A stretch of DNA of 64,000 bases, taken from the NCBI GenBank assembly GCA_026874595.1, contig CM049310.1, positions 8,806,001-8,870,000 on the forward strand, written 5' to 3'. Both the position numbers and the translations under genes were made by a program. Origin of the DNA: Sipunculus nudus (lineage: Eukaryota > Annelida > Sipuncula > Golfingiida > Sipunculidae). A model generated the notes under the pieces. The model saw only the letters and a program-made list of their open reading frames with translations, was not told the origin of the DNA and did no database searches. Positions 34,004-46,088 of the stretch are shown here, piece by piece (position 1 is the first letter of the stretch; each line of letters opens with the position of its first letter).

Positions 34004-34899
34004 ATTATTGTTACACAAACGTAGCACATGCACAAAGGAACAATACATACATACATACAAACATACATATAGAAATTAATATTTCAATAACAATTTAAAC
34101 ATGAATCGTGAAGATAATTCATGTAGAGGAGAGCAGTTAGGTAAGGTTTTCCCATTTTGAATAATGTTAAGTTGATTTACCTCCTTTCTTAGCTATATAT
34201 CTTCTATATAATAAATCTGTAAGGTGGAATTATCATAGCGGCTGATTGATATTACACAAATAAAAATACAATTACTATATAATTTACTGTTCATCGAAAA
34301 CCACAAAGATTATCTTTAAGTTAAGCATGAGATTCTGCCTAAACTTAGTTTCTGACCACCAGGAAAACTATAGCCAGTATCACCATGTCAATCATGAATC
34401 TTTTTGAAACAATATACAGCATAAAACATCTTTAAATACATTGAGGTAGGGTGTTGTGAACTATCCAGACTATGTAATACCTGTTACCATGCATATATAT
34501 ATACAGTCTGAACACATGAAGTTGAACTTATAAAAGTATAAAAATGCAAAAGTACAAAAATATGAGTCATAGAATACTCAGAAAAATATATCAAATTATT
34601 ACTCTCTCTCTTTCCCATACAGAGCATGTAAATGTTATAGAACCTGCAATAACACAAAATATTGACTATACAAAAGTCAACTTCCAGACTATATATTAAC
34701 CTTATAAACAACCTGATATTTAAAAATTTACAGTTTCCTGGTATATCCTAGGAAAAGGGAAAAGAGAAAATACCTGTTTGTTATTGTTATGTTAATGAAA
34801 GAATTTAATAAATTAAAGATTCTGAAACCCTGATAAAATTTACAACAAGTTACTCGCCAAAAGAAACAATTATTTACCTTGTTTAGCATCAGAGCGTAA
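34004..34899. other. AT-rich, no gene; short CATA microsatellite
   Basis: A (CATA)n tract lies at about 34044-34070. Small open frames lack motifs. Confidence 0.45.
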
Positions 34900-35780
34900 T
34901 TGATGACTAATTGAAGGGTACTTGTGTTTGAGGAAAGATACATGCTTTACATTACCCTCATCAGTGAGGTGGCAACCATCCTTGATGTTTTATAGTCTGC
35001 TGCCAGACTTGCACTCTTGGGATGAGAGGTTCCAGGGTTGTACTGAGTGATCTATTGGATCTATGCACTCTACAGTTAAAGGCAGACAAACTAACTTGGC
35101 AAGCTCTAGGCTGTAAGGAAACCCATTGCAAGACAGATAAAAATATGTTGACTTAAGGGTTGACACTCTTACTTTCCAGAAGATCTAGAAACTGCCTGAC
35201 CTTTTCAATAACTACAGCTGGGGTATTGACCGCCATGCATAAATCATTGGTGCCCAGATCAATAGGTAGGATATCAATATTTCTACCTATCAGAGGGCGA
35301 AGATAATGCTCTGGGGATTCAAAATACGATCATAATGTAGGCCACCATGACCATAAACACGGAGTTGTTCAGTCTCAAGACCGACATATGAAGATGGGGT
35401 GACTCCCCTCTCTAAACATGCAGAATATAATCTCCTTGGGAACGAATGCCTTTTATGAAAAATCTGAAGGGGTCTATCGATGGTTATGAATCGGTAATGA
35501 AGGTTACAAAAAGAATATCTTATAATAATGAGAATCCCTAACCTCCCGGTCACACACACGCACAAACATTCATTACAACATACACTCTAGCAGTAGATAA
35601 AAGAAAAACCAATAGCAATAATAATACATATAAAATTGAGTAAACTGAATGAAAGGAGTCTAGGTTCCCAGAAGAAAACCCCTCTTGGCAGGAGTCTCCC
35701 ATGTCCACGAGCGGGTGGCAAAACAAAAGAGGAATTATCAGCTGAAGAGCCGATATTCCAATCATCCCACAACTGAAAAT
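34900..35780 (-). pseudogene. Second SGNH hydrolase-like relic (YR-retrotransposon type)
   Basis: The minus strand reads IFHKRHSFPRRLYS near 35430-35470, in the position of block I, where the family has a G-x-S serine. A frameshift near 35310 leads to NIDILPIDLGTNDLCMAV (block III, GTND at 35243-35254) and VIEKVRQFLDLLESK. After a stop, FNCRVHRSNRSL and VQVWQQTIKHQGWLPP follow, typical of the region before block V, whose D-x-x-H is not kept. An exon-like stretch with RGHGRLLPRG lies upstream (35690-35770) after a TTTTCAG acceptor-like site. No gag is found downstream, so it is a detached fragment. Best read as a remnant of a third Ngaro-like element. Confidence 0.65.
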
Positions 35781-36562
35781 AATAATATTACACCTCAGGG
35801 CCACAACTTCCCTGACACTCACCATACAAGATATATAAACATATACTATGAGATATACATGCTAAAATGCATCTGTCTGCTGTCACAACTGCTATATATT
35901 CAAAATATTACAAATAATGACACAAAGTATCTTAAAATGAAGCACAGAGTCTAATATTTATGAATTGTTATTTTAAATAAAAAATGACGAAGTGAACGTT
36001 GAATTTAGATTAAAACTAGCCTGTCTGCTGGACCTCTGACTGTGGTCTCCCTGACCACGCCGTTGTCACCTTTGACCCCAGGGCCCTTTGAAGTCTCCAA
36101 TGTTCAGCGCCGAAGGTCCAGAATATTTGATATCACAGAAGAATGTTAAAGTTCTGCGAAAACTTCTCTTGATGTTACCACTCCAGTGACATTACACTCT
36201 TGTCCAGAATAACGGAAAAAGTCCGAATTGATAAAAGTTAATATCTGATGATGTTAATTTTGAAATGAATGTCTTTCAAGCACAGCAGTCATAATAAATG
36301 TCTTCTCTTTAGCAACAGAGATCATCTGATCATAACTGATGGAGTTCAGAGATGAAAAGTAAAGTTATGATGATGAAAATTTTAAATTAAAGATCTCCTA
36401 TTAGACAACAGCTGTCATCCCATCCTCATCACCAATTTGTCAGGATCGTGGGTTCAATTACATGCTATCCCCTTAAGGGATCTTCCACAAGACCACTGCT
36501 GGCACACCACAAAAGAAGAAGTCATATGAATAAAATTACATGTCCGTTGATTTATTCTGATT

Positions 36563-36624
<62 letters not shown>

Positions 36625-37429
36625 TGAAAGTCACTGCAGCCTACGATGTTAATCAATCTAAATAGCGAGTAGTGAAATAAGATTGAAAATAGAGGCAGGT
36701 GAGAAGAAGAACTGCAGCCCATCATTGGTCTGGCTTTCTCTTTCATCTGTAGTCTAGGCACACCACTGAAACTGAAGTTCTGATTCAATTACATATTAAT
36801 AAAAGTAGCCCTGAACTTTCTGACAACATAAAACAGACTGACAGTGCAATCAGCTGGTGACCTTCACCTTTAAGCCACTACCAGTGTAACAGAATAAAAA
36901 AACTACCAGGGTTCTTCCTCTGACTTTATCAAACGACAATCTGCACCATAAAATACAGTAATGAATATACAAATGTATATTTATCTCAGCGGCCAACAAA
37001 TCACAAAGACATGAAATATGGTATAAATTGTCATTTAATAAATGACATAAAATAATCAACTGTACAAACCAAAATGATATAGATAACAAGTCTACTGACT
37101 GATGTTAATATTAATAGTAAAAGATTGCTAGAATATATAAATGACTAGAGCTACCAATGCAGGTCTAAGGAGGTTGTGTGCTCCCAAATAAGAATAGTCC
37201 TTCACATAACAGTAATACAATAGGAGCAATAAAACCTGATTTAATATTACACAATGAATGCCTGCCTACTTAATCAAGGATATATGATATCACTAACAAA
37301 TCTCTAAGTGTTGATAAATTGATTATAAGAGTATAAAACAATAAGTTGTATATACATGAGTTCCATATATCATTAATTGACAAACTAACTTAATATAGTA
37401 CGAGGTTCATATGACAAGGGGGAATAAAA
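35781..37429. other. No gene; TA/GA microsatellite and a possible LTR border
   Basis: A (TA)n(GA)n tract lies at about 36567-36623. On the minus strand an LTR-like border reads CACGATCCTGACA near 36440, followed by AATTGGTGATGAG, which resembles the start of an LTR element leader; this is weak. A string at 36940-36985 (CACCATAAAATACAGTAAT) recurs at 42856. Confidence 0.35.
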
Positions 37430-37800
37430 TACTGCCTTGAAAAAATTGTGGTATGCGTTCATTTATACAATTACCCTCAGGGTATGACAAATTGTGAATT
37501 AGTCTGTTCTTTCCATCTTTTTTAGGTATAAGGCCCAAAGGAGATAAATGCAAGTTGTTTAGGGGTGCCAAATCAAAAGGTCCTGCAATTCTGCCTGCTT
37601 CAAGCTCTGCTTTAATTTTGCATTCTATTTCTAAAGGGTTGGCAAAAATTGATTAAGGGTTGGTGATTTTGTTGCATATTTCCAAATTACCCGAGAAATT
37701 TAGTGAAACCTGATGAGAACCCATTAAACAGGTATTGCCGCTTTTCTCTATTGTAGCCCTGCAACCAGTGAGACAATTTATTTTCCAGAATTGGTGTTGG
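37430..37800 (-). pseudogene. Ngaro-like RT, N-terminal third only
   Basis: The minus strand shows HWLQGY and LFNGFSSGF, then, across frame breaks, IKAELEAGRIAGPF, LGLIPKKDGKNRLIHNLSYP and the CIN that begins the palm. These match the equivalent RT fingers at 19700-19950 (VPKKKPGQYRLIHNLSHP). The sequence stops before the catalytic aspartates. Confidence 0.75.
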
Positions 37801-38630
37801 GCTTTGCTCTGTTAGGCCTGTGACGTTCTGGGGGATGACTGGGTTGTCTGTGAAGCTTTTTTGTTAAACAGCTTACAGACTGACCTGGAATGTGTTGCTG
37901 AGATGCCCCTGGCAGCCCAGCAGACTGGACATTTGTGTGAATATTGGCAAGGTTTGGGGCCCTTACAGAAGTTTGATTCCTGAATACCTCGATCTCTGGC
38001 ATCTGCGACTAAATCAGGAAGCTGGTCCCCCAATCAAATTCAGGACAGTTAGCCAAGTGTTGGTGGTGGTCGTTATCATACTGTAACCCTGTCATGGAGG
38101 CTTGAACTCTAGAATGAAGATCCAGCACTTGTAGCTTGTGTCTGAACAGACCCTCAGCCTCTTTCATGTAGGCCTGAGCTCTGAAATTTGCAAATTCGGT
38201 GAATGCTTGCAGCCAGACTTCTAAGGACGAGATTTTTGCAGACCTTTGCTTTGTTGCAAACACCAATTTGTTGTCGGGACCTTTAACTAACCCAACTACA
38301 CTGTGCCCTTGGTTTGAGCTTGACCCCTTTTTGTTGATTGCAACTAGTTGTGCCAAATAAAAAAATTCCCTTGAAAGTATTTTAGCTTTCAGATCTTTAT
38401 CAGCACGTGAAAGGAGGGGATCAAATTTGAATTTGTTGCGACTTGGTTGTGCCTCCTGAGACTCACCTGCACTTAGGAACCCTAATGCTTGGTTAGCTGT
38501 CTGTTGGTTTATGGTCCCTGAAGAGGTGCTTGCTTGTGGGTCCTAGTGATCCCTTTCAGCGGAATGAGCAGTAACAGGCTGAGAGGTGTGACCAGACTGC
38601 AGAGCACCTCTTATCATGGTGGCAATGGCA
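37790..38630 (-). pseudogene. Ngaro-like gag, C-terminal part
   Basis: The frame 38356-38009 carries SLEVWLQAFTEFANFRAQAY and LQYDNDHHQHLANCPEFDWG, the same blocks as in the intact gag (HEWTSAFHVYM and WYTYNVEFRRLQ). The next frame has CKGPKPCQYSHKCPVCW, a Cys/His zinc cluster. Upstream the reading reaches AIATMIRGALQSG right at the border of the inserted transposon, where it joins the N-terminal part on the far side. Confidence 0.78.
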
Positions 38631-41209
38631 CTGTGTTTCCACTTGGGGTTTTTGTTTTTTAGCCACTGTGGCTAAAGGGTTTCTGATTTTTTTAGCCACA
38701 CCAAATTTATTTTAGCCACACATTTGGCGACAATTTTCTCTGACTGAATGACAGTGTTGTGACGTTAATATGCTTGGTTATCAACAAATGCCAACTGAAT
38801 TAAACCATCTATCATACAATCTTCGGCATTCTGCACAAGATAAAGAAATTTGTCCCTGCATTTTAGCCAAATAAATGTTTAAAGAAAATAAACTATGGTT
38901 TATTTTCTTTGAGGAAAATAAATTGTATTACTGTTTTAACAAAATGCAGATGAAAAACAAAAGAACAAACACCTGGTGAAAATGGTTTAAAGAAATAAGA
39001 ATTAAAAATGAAAATTACTGTATGTTAAACTGTTTAAGATTATATTTTAGGAATTGTAAACACTGTGTAAATTAACTGTAAACCTTTCTCTGTTCCCTTT
39101 TCGTTTGTCATAAAAAATTACTTTGTTGAAAAAAAAACTTTAAACAAACATATGGCCTCCTGTTGAAAATTCCTTGGTTGCACACTGGCAGATGTAAATG
39201 ATGTTCTTATTTTTATCTTATTTTTTATTTTTATTGTATGATATATGTATTTATGGAATAAGGGGACTGGGGCCTTATACTTCTGAATAAATATTTCATT
39301 CATATAAAAGTTTTAAATTATAATTAACTTAACTAGAGAGTGTGTATGTGTCAATTAGTTATAATCTTAAAATCAATGAGCACCATTTTTTATGTTAAAT
39401 TACTTAAATATCTAAAGCAGAAGTCCTTTAGACTTATTCATCCTGTGCTGACACCTTTAAAATTCACAGTTGCTTGGAGAAATGTGCGATGTGACATCTT
39501 CCCGGGACACTTGTATCAAGAACCATAATCCGGTATGCCCACGAAAACCACATGCATGCGTGGATGGTCATATATGCATGATCGAGTGGATTCGTCGGCT
39601 GAGAACGCAATTTTACGCAACAGCCTATATTACGCGGGATTTATACTCCATAGTATGCGCATAAATATTATAAATGTTTCACTAGAGAAATAAGCAGCTC
39701 CCTGGCGATGAACATGGCCATTGTCGCGAATGTCTGACTGCCGAAACCCTTCTGAGAACTGATATGAGATCTATAGTTTGACATGCCCGTTACCCGAATA
39801 TTAGCATTTTCCGTAAGGCCTCATTAATGGCCCGCTGGTATGCACGGTACTGTTAACCTTCCTGGTCTGCTACACACGACATGGTCACTAATGACAGTTT
39901 CATACGTAACTGCTATCAGGCAGCACACTAACACAAATATTCGAGGCATGAGGAACTACGAACAGGTTTAATCTTGAACATGGCAGACTACAACATCCGG
40001 GCACTCATATATTATATAAAGGGACCAGTCGGTAAAAATAATACCTGAAAATCAAGCATCACAGGGATCAGCACTTAATACTCTCAACAGGTACCTCGTC
40101 GGCAATATTCGGAAAGAGTGCCGTCTCAGCCTATGCAAATGCGTTGAATTCAATGAACCAATGACAGGACGTGTTATCAATTCTGGTACATGTGTACCCA
40201 TATTTGTTCTATCACTTGAACTGACGCTCGGGCGTTGGCAGGAGTAAAAACGAAAGATTAAATGAAAGTTTGACGGTCATTTAACAAAAAGTTTAACGCA
40301 AATTTGGCGGTAACATATGGTAATCATTGATTTTTTTTAGAGGGAGGGTACTTATTTACAACGGCGGTAAATAATGAGAGCATATGCTACAACGGCGATG
40401 TCAGATTCTAAACTGACGGCGCGTCAATGTACTTCTCATGTGAATGAAACGATGTATGGATTATTATATTTTTCCAACAACGTTGAAGCCCTGTTTTGCT
40501 GGCTACCCACAGGAAGTGAATCCGGCAACCAAGAAACTTAAGGACATGTCCAAATTTTCCCCCGCGTACCACATTGCAACAGCTGGCGACCTAGTTGCAT
40601 ATAATTATAGACCGCCTGGCCATTGGATTTTCATGTCCAGACATCGTTAAATAATCAGGATGACCTCCAACCCCCAGAAAGCTGTCCTGGTTTCGTCAGA
40701 AACATCGCCCCCGTGTATCTGTTTTATGGCTCAGATAAGACAGGAACTGAGAAGCCATATCCCATCTTCACTAGTAGGGAAAATCCTTTAAATTAAATCG
40801 ACTGCATAGAAATACTTCGTTATTGTTTTGCCTTTTACAATCTTTACGTTCTCACAACAAAATTGGTTCTAGCTCATGTACCGCACATGATCGCAGTAAA
40901 AAAGGGCAATATTCCCTTTGATTTGACACCGACATTGACGAGTTAACCAAGACAACAACACACGCACGCTTAGTTATTATCAAACACTTTATTTGAAGTG
41001 ACTAAATATATAGCAAAATCAACCATGAAATTAAACATTTGCCAGTGTGTCATTATTTTACGTTCAACCTTTCATTGAGCAGTCATCAGATATGATGGTA
41101 GCAGGAAAAATCACTTTCGCCCATGTGGCTAATGCTGGTGAGCAAATTTTCGCCACAAACAATTTTTATTAGCCATTGGCAACGTGGCGAATGGCTAGCG
41201 GAAACACAG
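38631..41209. mobile_element. 2.58-kb TIR transposon inserted in gag, 5-bp target duplication
   Basis: The ends are CTGTGTTTCC at 38631 and GGAAACACAG at 41209, perfect over 10 bp. They are flanked by TGGCA on both sides (38626-38630 and 41210-41214). Removing the insert and one TGGCA restores an open gag frame across the junction (RSA/IATMIRG). Sub-terminal TTTTAGCCACA and TTCGCCACA motifs occur near both ends. The superfamily is uncertain: the TIR resembles hAT ends, but the duplication is 5 bp and not 8 bp. No transposase was recognised inside; an open frame at 40444-40650 has no motif. Confidence 0.8.
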
Positions 41210-41558
41210 TGGCAGATCTAGTCACTGGTGAAAGTTCATCAGTATTGCCATTAGCTGTCTGGATTGGGTTGTTCTCTTCTATGTTATTGTCATTTAAGTC
41301 ATCAGAATCTGAATCCATTTGATGACTAAATGGACTCTGTGATGCATTGGGTGTAGGTGACCGTTGTTTTGCCTGTGTTTGCGTTTGTTCTCTACTCAGC
41401 TTTTGTTGCCCCGAACATGTCTAGGTCTTGGTGCCGAAAAACCTCTGGCATATCATCTTCTGGCTCGCTCCAGTCGTAATCATCCAGATAGAAAGTTTCC
41501 TTCTGCATGGGGCCGGAGACTTTGGCGATGCTGCAGCATTACTCTTACACTTGGGCAT
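41210..41558 (-). pseudogene. Ngaro-like gag, N-terminal part
   Basis: The ATG at 41558 starts MPKCKSNAAASPKSP, a basic and proline-rich leader like that of the intact gag at 21109. One stop near 41421 is followed by SREQTQTQAKQRSP and an acidic Asp/Asn stretch, then ELSPVTRSA at the transposon border. It continues on the other side at 38630. Confidence 0.65.
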
Positions 41559-41734
41559 CTGTAAGATAGAAACAGAAGGCAGTTTTTCTTCTTCTTTACT
41601 GTGATTAAACCTACTTTTACAAATACACAATACGCAACCAACAAACAGCCTAGTGCCTCATAAACAAAATGTGCAAAAGCCCTAGAGTACATGGGTTGAA
41701 CCCTGAAAATAATCTGAACTATTGTGTTTTAGAT

Positions 41735-42035
41735 GCAAGGGCTAATGCCTAAATATTTAAATGGGCTAACCCCAATATGGGTAAGGGCTAACGCCCACAT
41801 AGAAAAATAATATGGGCTAACTGCCCAAAAGGTATCCTATCATGGGCTAACAGCCCAAAAAGGTTTCATTGACTAACCAAACTTCATGGGCTAACCGCCC
41901 AAAGGTAACATAACAAGGGCTAACTGCCCCAAAAGATTCATGAGCTAACCACCCAAACGCATCATGGGCTAACCACCCAAAAGGTAACATGTTCCAACCG
42001 CCCCAAGTAATAAGAGCTACTGCCCCCAGTATCAT
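41735..42035. repeat. Minisatellite of ~25-bp GGGCTAAC-GCCC units between hydrolase and gag
   Basis: About ten imperfect copies of ATGGGCTAACNGCCCAAAAGG-like units occur, each holding an inverted GGGC/GCCC pair. It lies in the element's leader upstream of gag. Whether it belongs to the element or expanded later is unknown. Confidence 0.75.
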
Positions 42036-42472
42036 AACAACTCAGAAGTACAAGGGACTGAATAACAATTCATCATACCTGACTATTGACCCAAAATTAC
42101 AAAGATATATGATGATAAATTTATATAAACGGATTAAAATAACAGGCTTATATTAACGCAATGAACTTGAATAAGGTTGCTCGTCTACAGAACGTATTGA
42201 ACAATCAGACCACACCTGAAGTATATATTATATACATTAATTCTTGAACTTATTATTTTTTTTTTTAATTTTTATAAATATACATATAATATACCGACAC
42301 AAACGTATGTATAAATGTAATTTCAAATTACCAAAAGATAATGACCATCGCCCAGAGTTTAACAATAAAATGCCTTGATCGCTGAACGAGGGTTTAGCAT
42401 TAAAGGTATAAATTATGAAGAAAGTATAATACAAAAACCATAACAGTCTGAGCATAACAATTGTATATTGGT
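42036..42472. other. AT-rich spacer, no gene
   Basis: Contains A/T runs and no motifs; a possible 3' flank of the hydrolase ORF on the minus strand. Confidence 0.4.
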
Positions 42473-42850
42473 TCACTTGCATTTTACCACGATCGCCCGT
42501 TTAATGCTACAAGCCAAGGACTTGCTTCCATTGAAATTCAAATGAACGCCATCTGTAGAGAATACGAGATGACTGGGAGAATAAATTCCCTGATGTTTCC
42601 ACAAGGAAATAAGGGGATGAGTCTCCGCCATTTTTTGCAAAGCCTCATTGCAAAGTGACACCTTGGTATTGAACTCCGGATAGGGGAAACCTTTTCCGGA
42701 ACAGGGTAGGATTGACCCAAAAATGACCCCTTTCAAATTGAATGACGTGGCGAAGAACTCTGCATAACTTTTGGCGTGCTGAACAAATTTATCGGGGCTA
42801 TAGTGACGCTTACAAAGATCGTTAGTCCCGATTTCAGTGAACACGAAAAA
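42473..42850 (-). pseudogene. Third SGNH hydrolase-like ORF, N-terminally truncated
   Basis: The single open frame reads FTEIGTNDLCKRH (block III, GTND at 42821-42839), GVIFGSILPCSGKG, NEALQKMAE and STDGVHLNFNGSKSL (block V, D-x-x-H), ending LACSIKRAIV. Block I with the nucleophile Ser is missing: upstream of 42850 the sequence changes to AT-rich DNA containing CACCATAAAATACAG, also present at 36946. Without the serine it cannot be a hydrolase. It lies upstream of gag as in the first element. Confidence 0.72.
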
Positions 42851-43039
42851 TTTTCACCATAAAATACAGTAATATACATATGTATATATATAATTAATAA
42901 CATGTAGTAAATAAAAAAAAAATTAAAATGTTACAAATTTTTACACAGCCCCTGACATATACATTATGGTTATTTCAATGATGAAAAAGCAGATTTATTT
43001 CACAAAGACCAGTTGTGGTAGCAGGTAAGTTAAGATTCA

Positions 43040-43192
43040 AAACTATCCAAAAGTTCCAAGAAGAAACAGTTTCAGCAGTTGATGCAGAAAGTCTTTTGCT
43101 CAGCCGTTTCCTCAGGTAGATGGTCAGTGGTGAATAATAGTTCAAATCACGAGATGCTGGTGTGTCATGAAATCAGATACGTTGTAGCAGGA
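43040..43192 (-). repeat. Candidate 5' terminal repeat of the second Ngaro-like element
   Basis: Related in order to 16285-16450 (TTCCAAGAAGAAA, AGTCTTTTGCTCAGC, GATGCTGGTGTGTCATG). Its outer border coincides with the loss of Gypsy RT coding sequence, which supports it being the true end of the inserted element. Confidence 0.45.
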
Positions 43193-43199
43193 TAACAGT

Positions 43200-43760
43200 C
43201 CGACACTTGCTTAGTGGATATAAATCATCATGGATATATTTTGCTTGATGAACGACAATCATTCCTAACACCAACACATCATCCAAGTATGGAATGCAAA
43301 TTTTGTCTCTGTACTCTTCAAGCACATCCATGAAACCCTGGAATGCACCGGGGGCTCCTGTGAGTTCAAATGGGATCCTCTGCCACTCATAGAGTCCCCA
43401 TGGCGTGATGAAAGCAGTGTATTTCTGGCAGTTTTCTTTAACAAAACCTTGGTGATACACTTTCCCTTGATCCATCAAGGAAAACCATGACTTTCCAGCC
43501 AACCCATCAAGGGTGTCTTGAATCCGTGGTATGGGTTGTCTATTCTGAACTGTTTGCGGTTTACGCAGCGGTAATCAATGCAAAGTCTTAAACTCCCATC
43601 CCGTTTGCGGACACATACCATTGGACTTGAGTAAGGCGAGTTGCTTTTCTTGATCCATCCCTGTTCAATCAGGTCAATATGGTGCACATCAGATGTCTCC
43701 CTCATCTGAAAATGCAGACAATTCCTCATACAGAAGCTGAATGATCACTACCTTCTGCGA
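43200..43760 (-). pseudogene. Gypsy reverse transcriptase fragment
   Basis: The frame 43729-43475 has the fingers motifs SNSPYSSPMVCVRKRDGSLRLCIDYR (shortened here; key residues S-P...V.K.DG..R.C.DYR). After a frameshift, 43502-43258 gives FSLMDQGKVYHQ (expected catalytic Asp-Leu region), KYTAFITPWGLYEWQRIPFEL and IPYLDDVLV with both catalytic Asp. Sequence after that is unrelated. A GFP/A-rich tail is absent. Confidence 0.85.
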
Positions 43761-44900
43761 TTCTGTCAGAGGACTCCTACTTCGATCGTTTGACGTGTGA
43801 TACAACTTGAGGTTCAGGTCGAGGATATGTATTCTGGACTGTTGGGAGGATTGCACGGACTTCCACTATTGAGCCCAGAAAACATTTGTTTCTTATTGAT
43901 AGGTCACGATTTGAGGTGTTAGTGAGCATAACATTGATGGCGACTCTGGCTCCTTGCTTGAGGTCCACTATACCCTCATGAACTAAGGAGCTTGAGTTCC
44001 ACTATACCCTCATGAACTACTATTCCATCTGGCCAGCACTGTTCCACATTTGGCTCAAACATTACTGTGGTCTTTTCCTGCAGTTTAGAAGCAACATTGC
44101 ATTTTACACTCACAGTTGTCCCTTTTGGTACTTATATAGCCTGTCTTCCTGTTTCAACTAAGCCAATCTCATTTCCTTGCTCTGCAGATATAAGCTTAAC
44201 AGTGGCACTCAATGTTGACTCTGATTTTGTTGGCAGACCAGTACGAATCAGCTTAACTTTAGTAGTGATATCTCCCTGGTCTCTAGTGGCTTCACTAAGG
44301 TAATGATTAATGACATTGGATCCAATTATTGGACAGTCGCCTGGGATGTCTGCCAACAAGAATCAGACTTTAAACTGGCGTTGACTCTTGTCACCTAACA
44401 GATGGAAATTAACAGGTATCCAACCTGTAAATGGCACTGGCACATCATTCCCAGTCATAATGGTTAAGTTGTTCTCATCAAGAATCTCTATGGAAGTTTT
44501 AAATTCATTTCTTTCAAGTTTTTGGCTGCCCATTCGATGGGCAGTAAACAAACTTGAGACCCAGTGTCCCAGAGCACCTCTGTTTTCAACCATCTAAGGA
44601 ACACAGCATATGACATTTTGGGCCTATCAGTTTCAACAGTTCTGCTTTGTTACCAGGTGATGCTGTCAAATTACCCACAGAAATTTCAGGCTTTTGCAAT
44701 TTCTGAATAGCCAGACAAATAGGACGGTGTTGTAACCAGTGAGTCTCTTGACAGTCCTTAGAGCAGTAGGAAACTGCATGACACCGCTACATGTTAAAAT
44801 TTTAGTTATTCCGGCACACTATGGGCATTGTTGGGACATCTCACTTGTATGTTTGGTTTTCACTTGTCCCGGGGTGTTGACCCTCTGCAGTTTCCCTGTA
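43761..44900 (-). pseudogene. Gypsy protease and linker remnant
   Basis: Near 44570 the minus strand reads EVLWDTGSQVCLLP, with the D-T-G active-site loop of retropepsins. A frameshift follows, then PFTGWIPVNFHL and GSNVINHYL, typical of the segment between protease and RT in Gypsy pol. Several frame breaks occur. It would process Gag-Pol if intact. Confidence 0.75.
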
Positions 44901-46088
44901 AGTTTTGCTTACGCTTCGCCTTGCAACCGATCATGAACATCCACAGTAATAACAATGTTCACATGTCGCCCCACTTTGTGTTTTACGGCAATTTGGACAA
45001 CCTGTCTTTTCGGACCTAGGTCTCCTGACCTGAACCAGTGACCTATCTGACAAGGGATAGCGTAAAGAACATCCTGCTGCCTCTGGCAGGCCCTCCTGAA
45101 GGAGAGCAGCCACATCGGCTTTTAATTCATTTCGAAATTGGACAAACATCTCACTGAGCGAAGGTTTTTTAGAGTCCTCTACAGTAATATTTGCGTTGAC
45201 CTGGTTGACTTTCCCCCGGGTTCCTGAACAAGTTGCGGAGTGTTTCTTCCTCCGCTCCTCTACAGCATTCACACACTTGTTTACTTTCTTTTTATAAGTT
45301 CAGCGTCAGGAGGTTCCCCCAGGAGTAATTCTTTTAGATCTTGTGCCAGTGCCCTATCAAGGAGCCCTATCTGAATTGAATGAAGTGTCGTCCCCCTCAC
45401 CAGCGTAGCGTCATAACACAAAGACCCATCCACTTGGGAGGCCACCATTACTTGTTGCCCCAAATCAAGGATCCTCAGCACAAAATCAAGCGTTTCTTCA
45501 GAGGATTTTTTTTTCCCCTCACACAGGGCCAAGTACAATTCAGTGGGGGACCTTTCATTATAATATTCCAAAAGTAGTATCTTCAAGTCCTCCAAGCTAA
45601 GCCCAAGTCGGCACCTCCTCTCTAGGTAACCATGCAGTGGCTGCGATGGGTGTACAGCCCTTGCCACTGCATCAATAATCTTAGATTATGTGTATCCTTT
45701 TGGGATCGCAGCCTCAATCTGCCTTATTAGACTGGTATAGCTGATGCCTCTTGCAGCATTAATCTGGCCGTTTATCGCAAAGTCCCTCCCGAAAGACAAT
45801 CTTTGTATTGGGATAGTAATGTCCTCTACATGGTGCTGCAATTTAAGGATCCTGGCCATCAAGTCCAGCAATCTTTTCAGGAGTTTTTCTTGCTTCACTC
45901 TCAACTTGGACAATTTCTGATAAGAACTTTTCTGTTGCCCTCAGTAGAGTATGATCCTGATGTTCTGGTGTTGTTGGGATTGGGATAGGCATGTCTTGCA
46001 ACAACTCAATCAATTGTTCAAGTGAAAGGTGATACAATTGCTGTTTTACTTGTAGCTCCATGGAGCTGATGTCCCCCTTGTCTTGCAT
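44900..46088 (-). pseudogene. Gypsy gag with zinc knuckle
   Basis: Four consecutive open stretches on the minus strand form one gag: a Leu/Glu-rich N terminus (46088-45843), GRDFAINGQINAARGISYTS (45686-45913), the capsid-like ARAVHPSQPLHGYLERRC...LSLEDL block (45667-45281) and a C-terminal part (45272-44931) with CPNCRK and CEHCYYCG, the knuckle-like cysteines. Frame changes and stops separate them. Gag would form the particle. Confidence 0.78.

Larger units (their letters stand above)
37430..43192 (-). mobile_element. Second Ngaro-like element, 3' truncated and split by a DNA transposon
   Basis: From high to low coordinates the minus strand has a terminal-repeat candidate (43040-43192), an SGNH hydrolase remnant, a tandem repeat, gag (interrupted at 41209-38631) and the first third of RT, cut off near 37430. 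Gene order matches the element at 16285-22950. Its 5' end abuts the Gypsy RT, suggesting insertion into that older element. RNase H and YR are missing. Confidence 0.75.

Noticed and set aside
36420-36560. Possible LTR end and primer-binding site
   Set aside because: Only a CCTGACA-like border and a GGTGATGAG string are visible, with no second LTR and no linked coding region.
38631-41209. RAG/Transib-type ends, because CACTGTG resembles the recombination heptamer
   Set aside because: The target-duplication analysis puts the border inside that string (TGGCA then CTGTG), no nonamer-like block or RAG1-like core was seen, and the resemblance is to a near-palindromic 7-mer.
41847-42035. Minus-strand frame with repeated GWLAHE/GWLAHD
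   Set aside because: It is produced by translating the 25-bp minisatellite.
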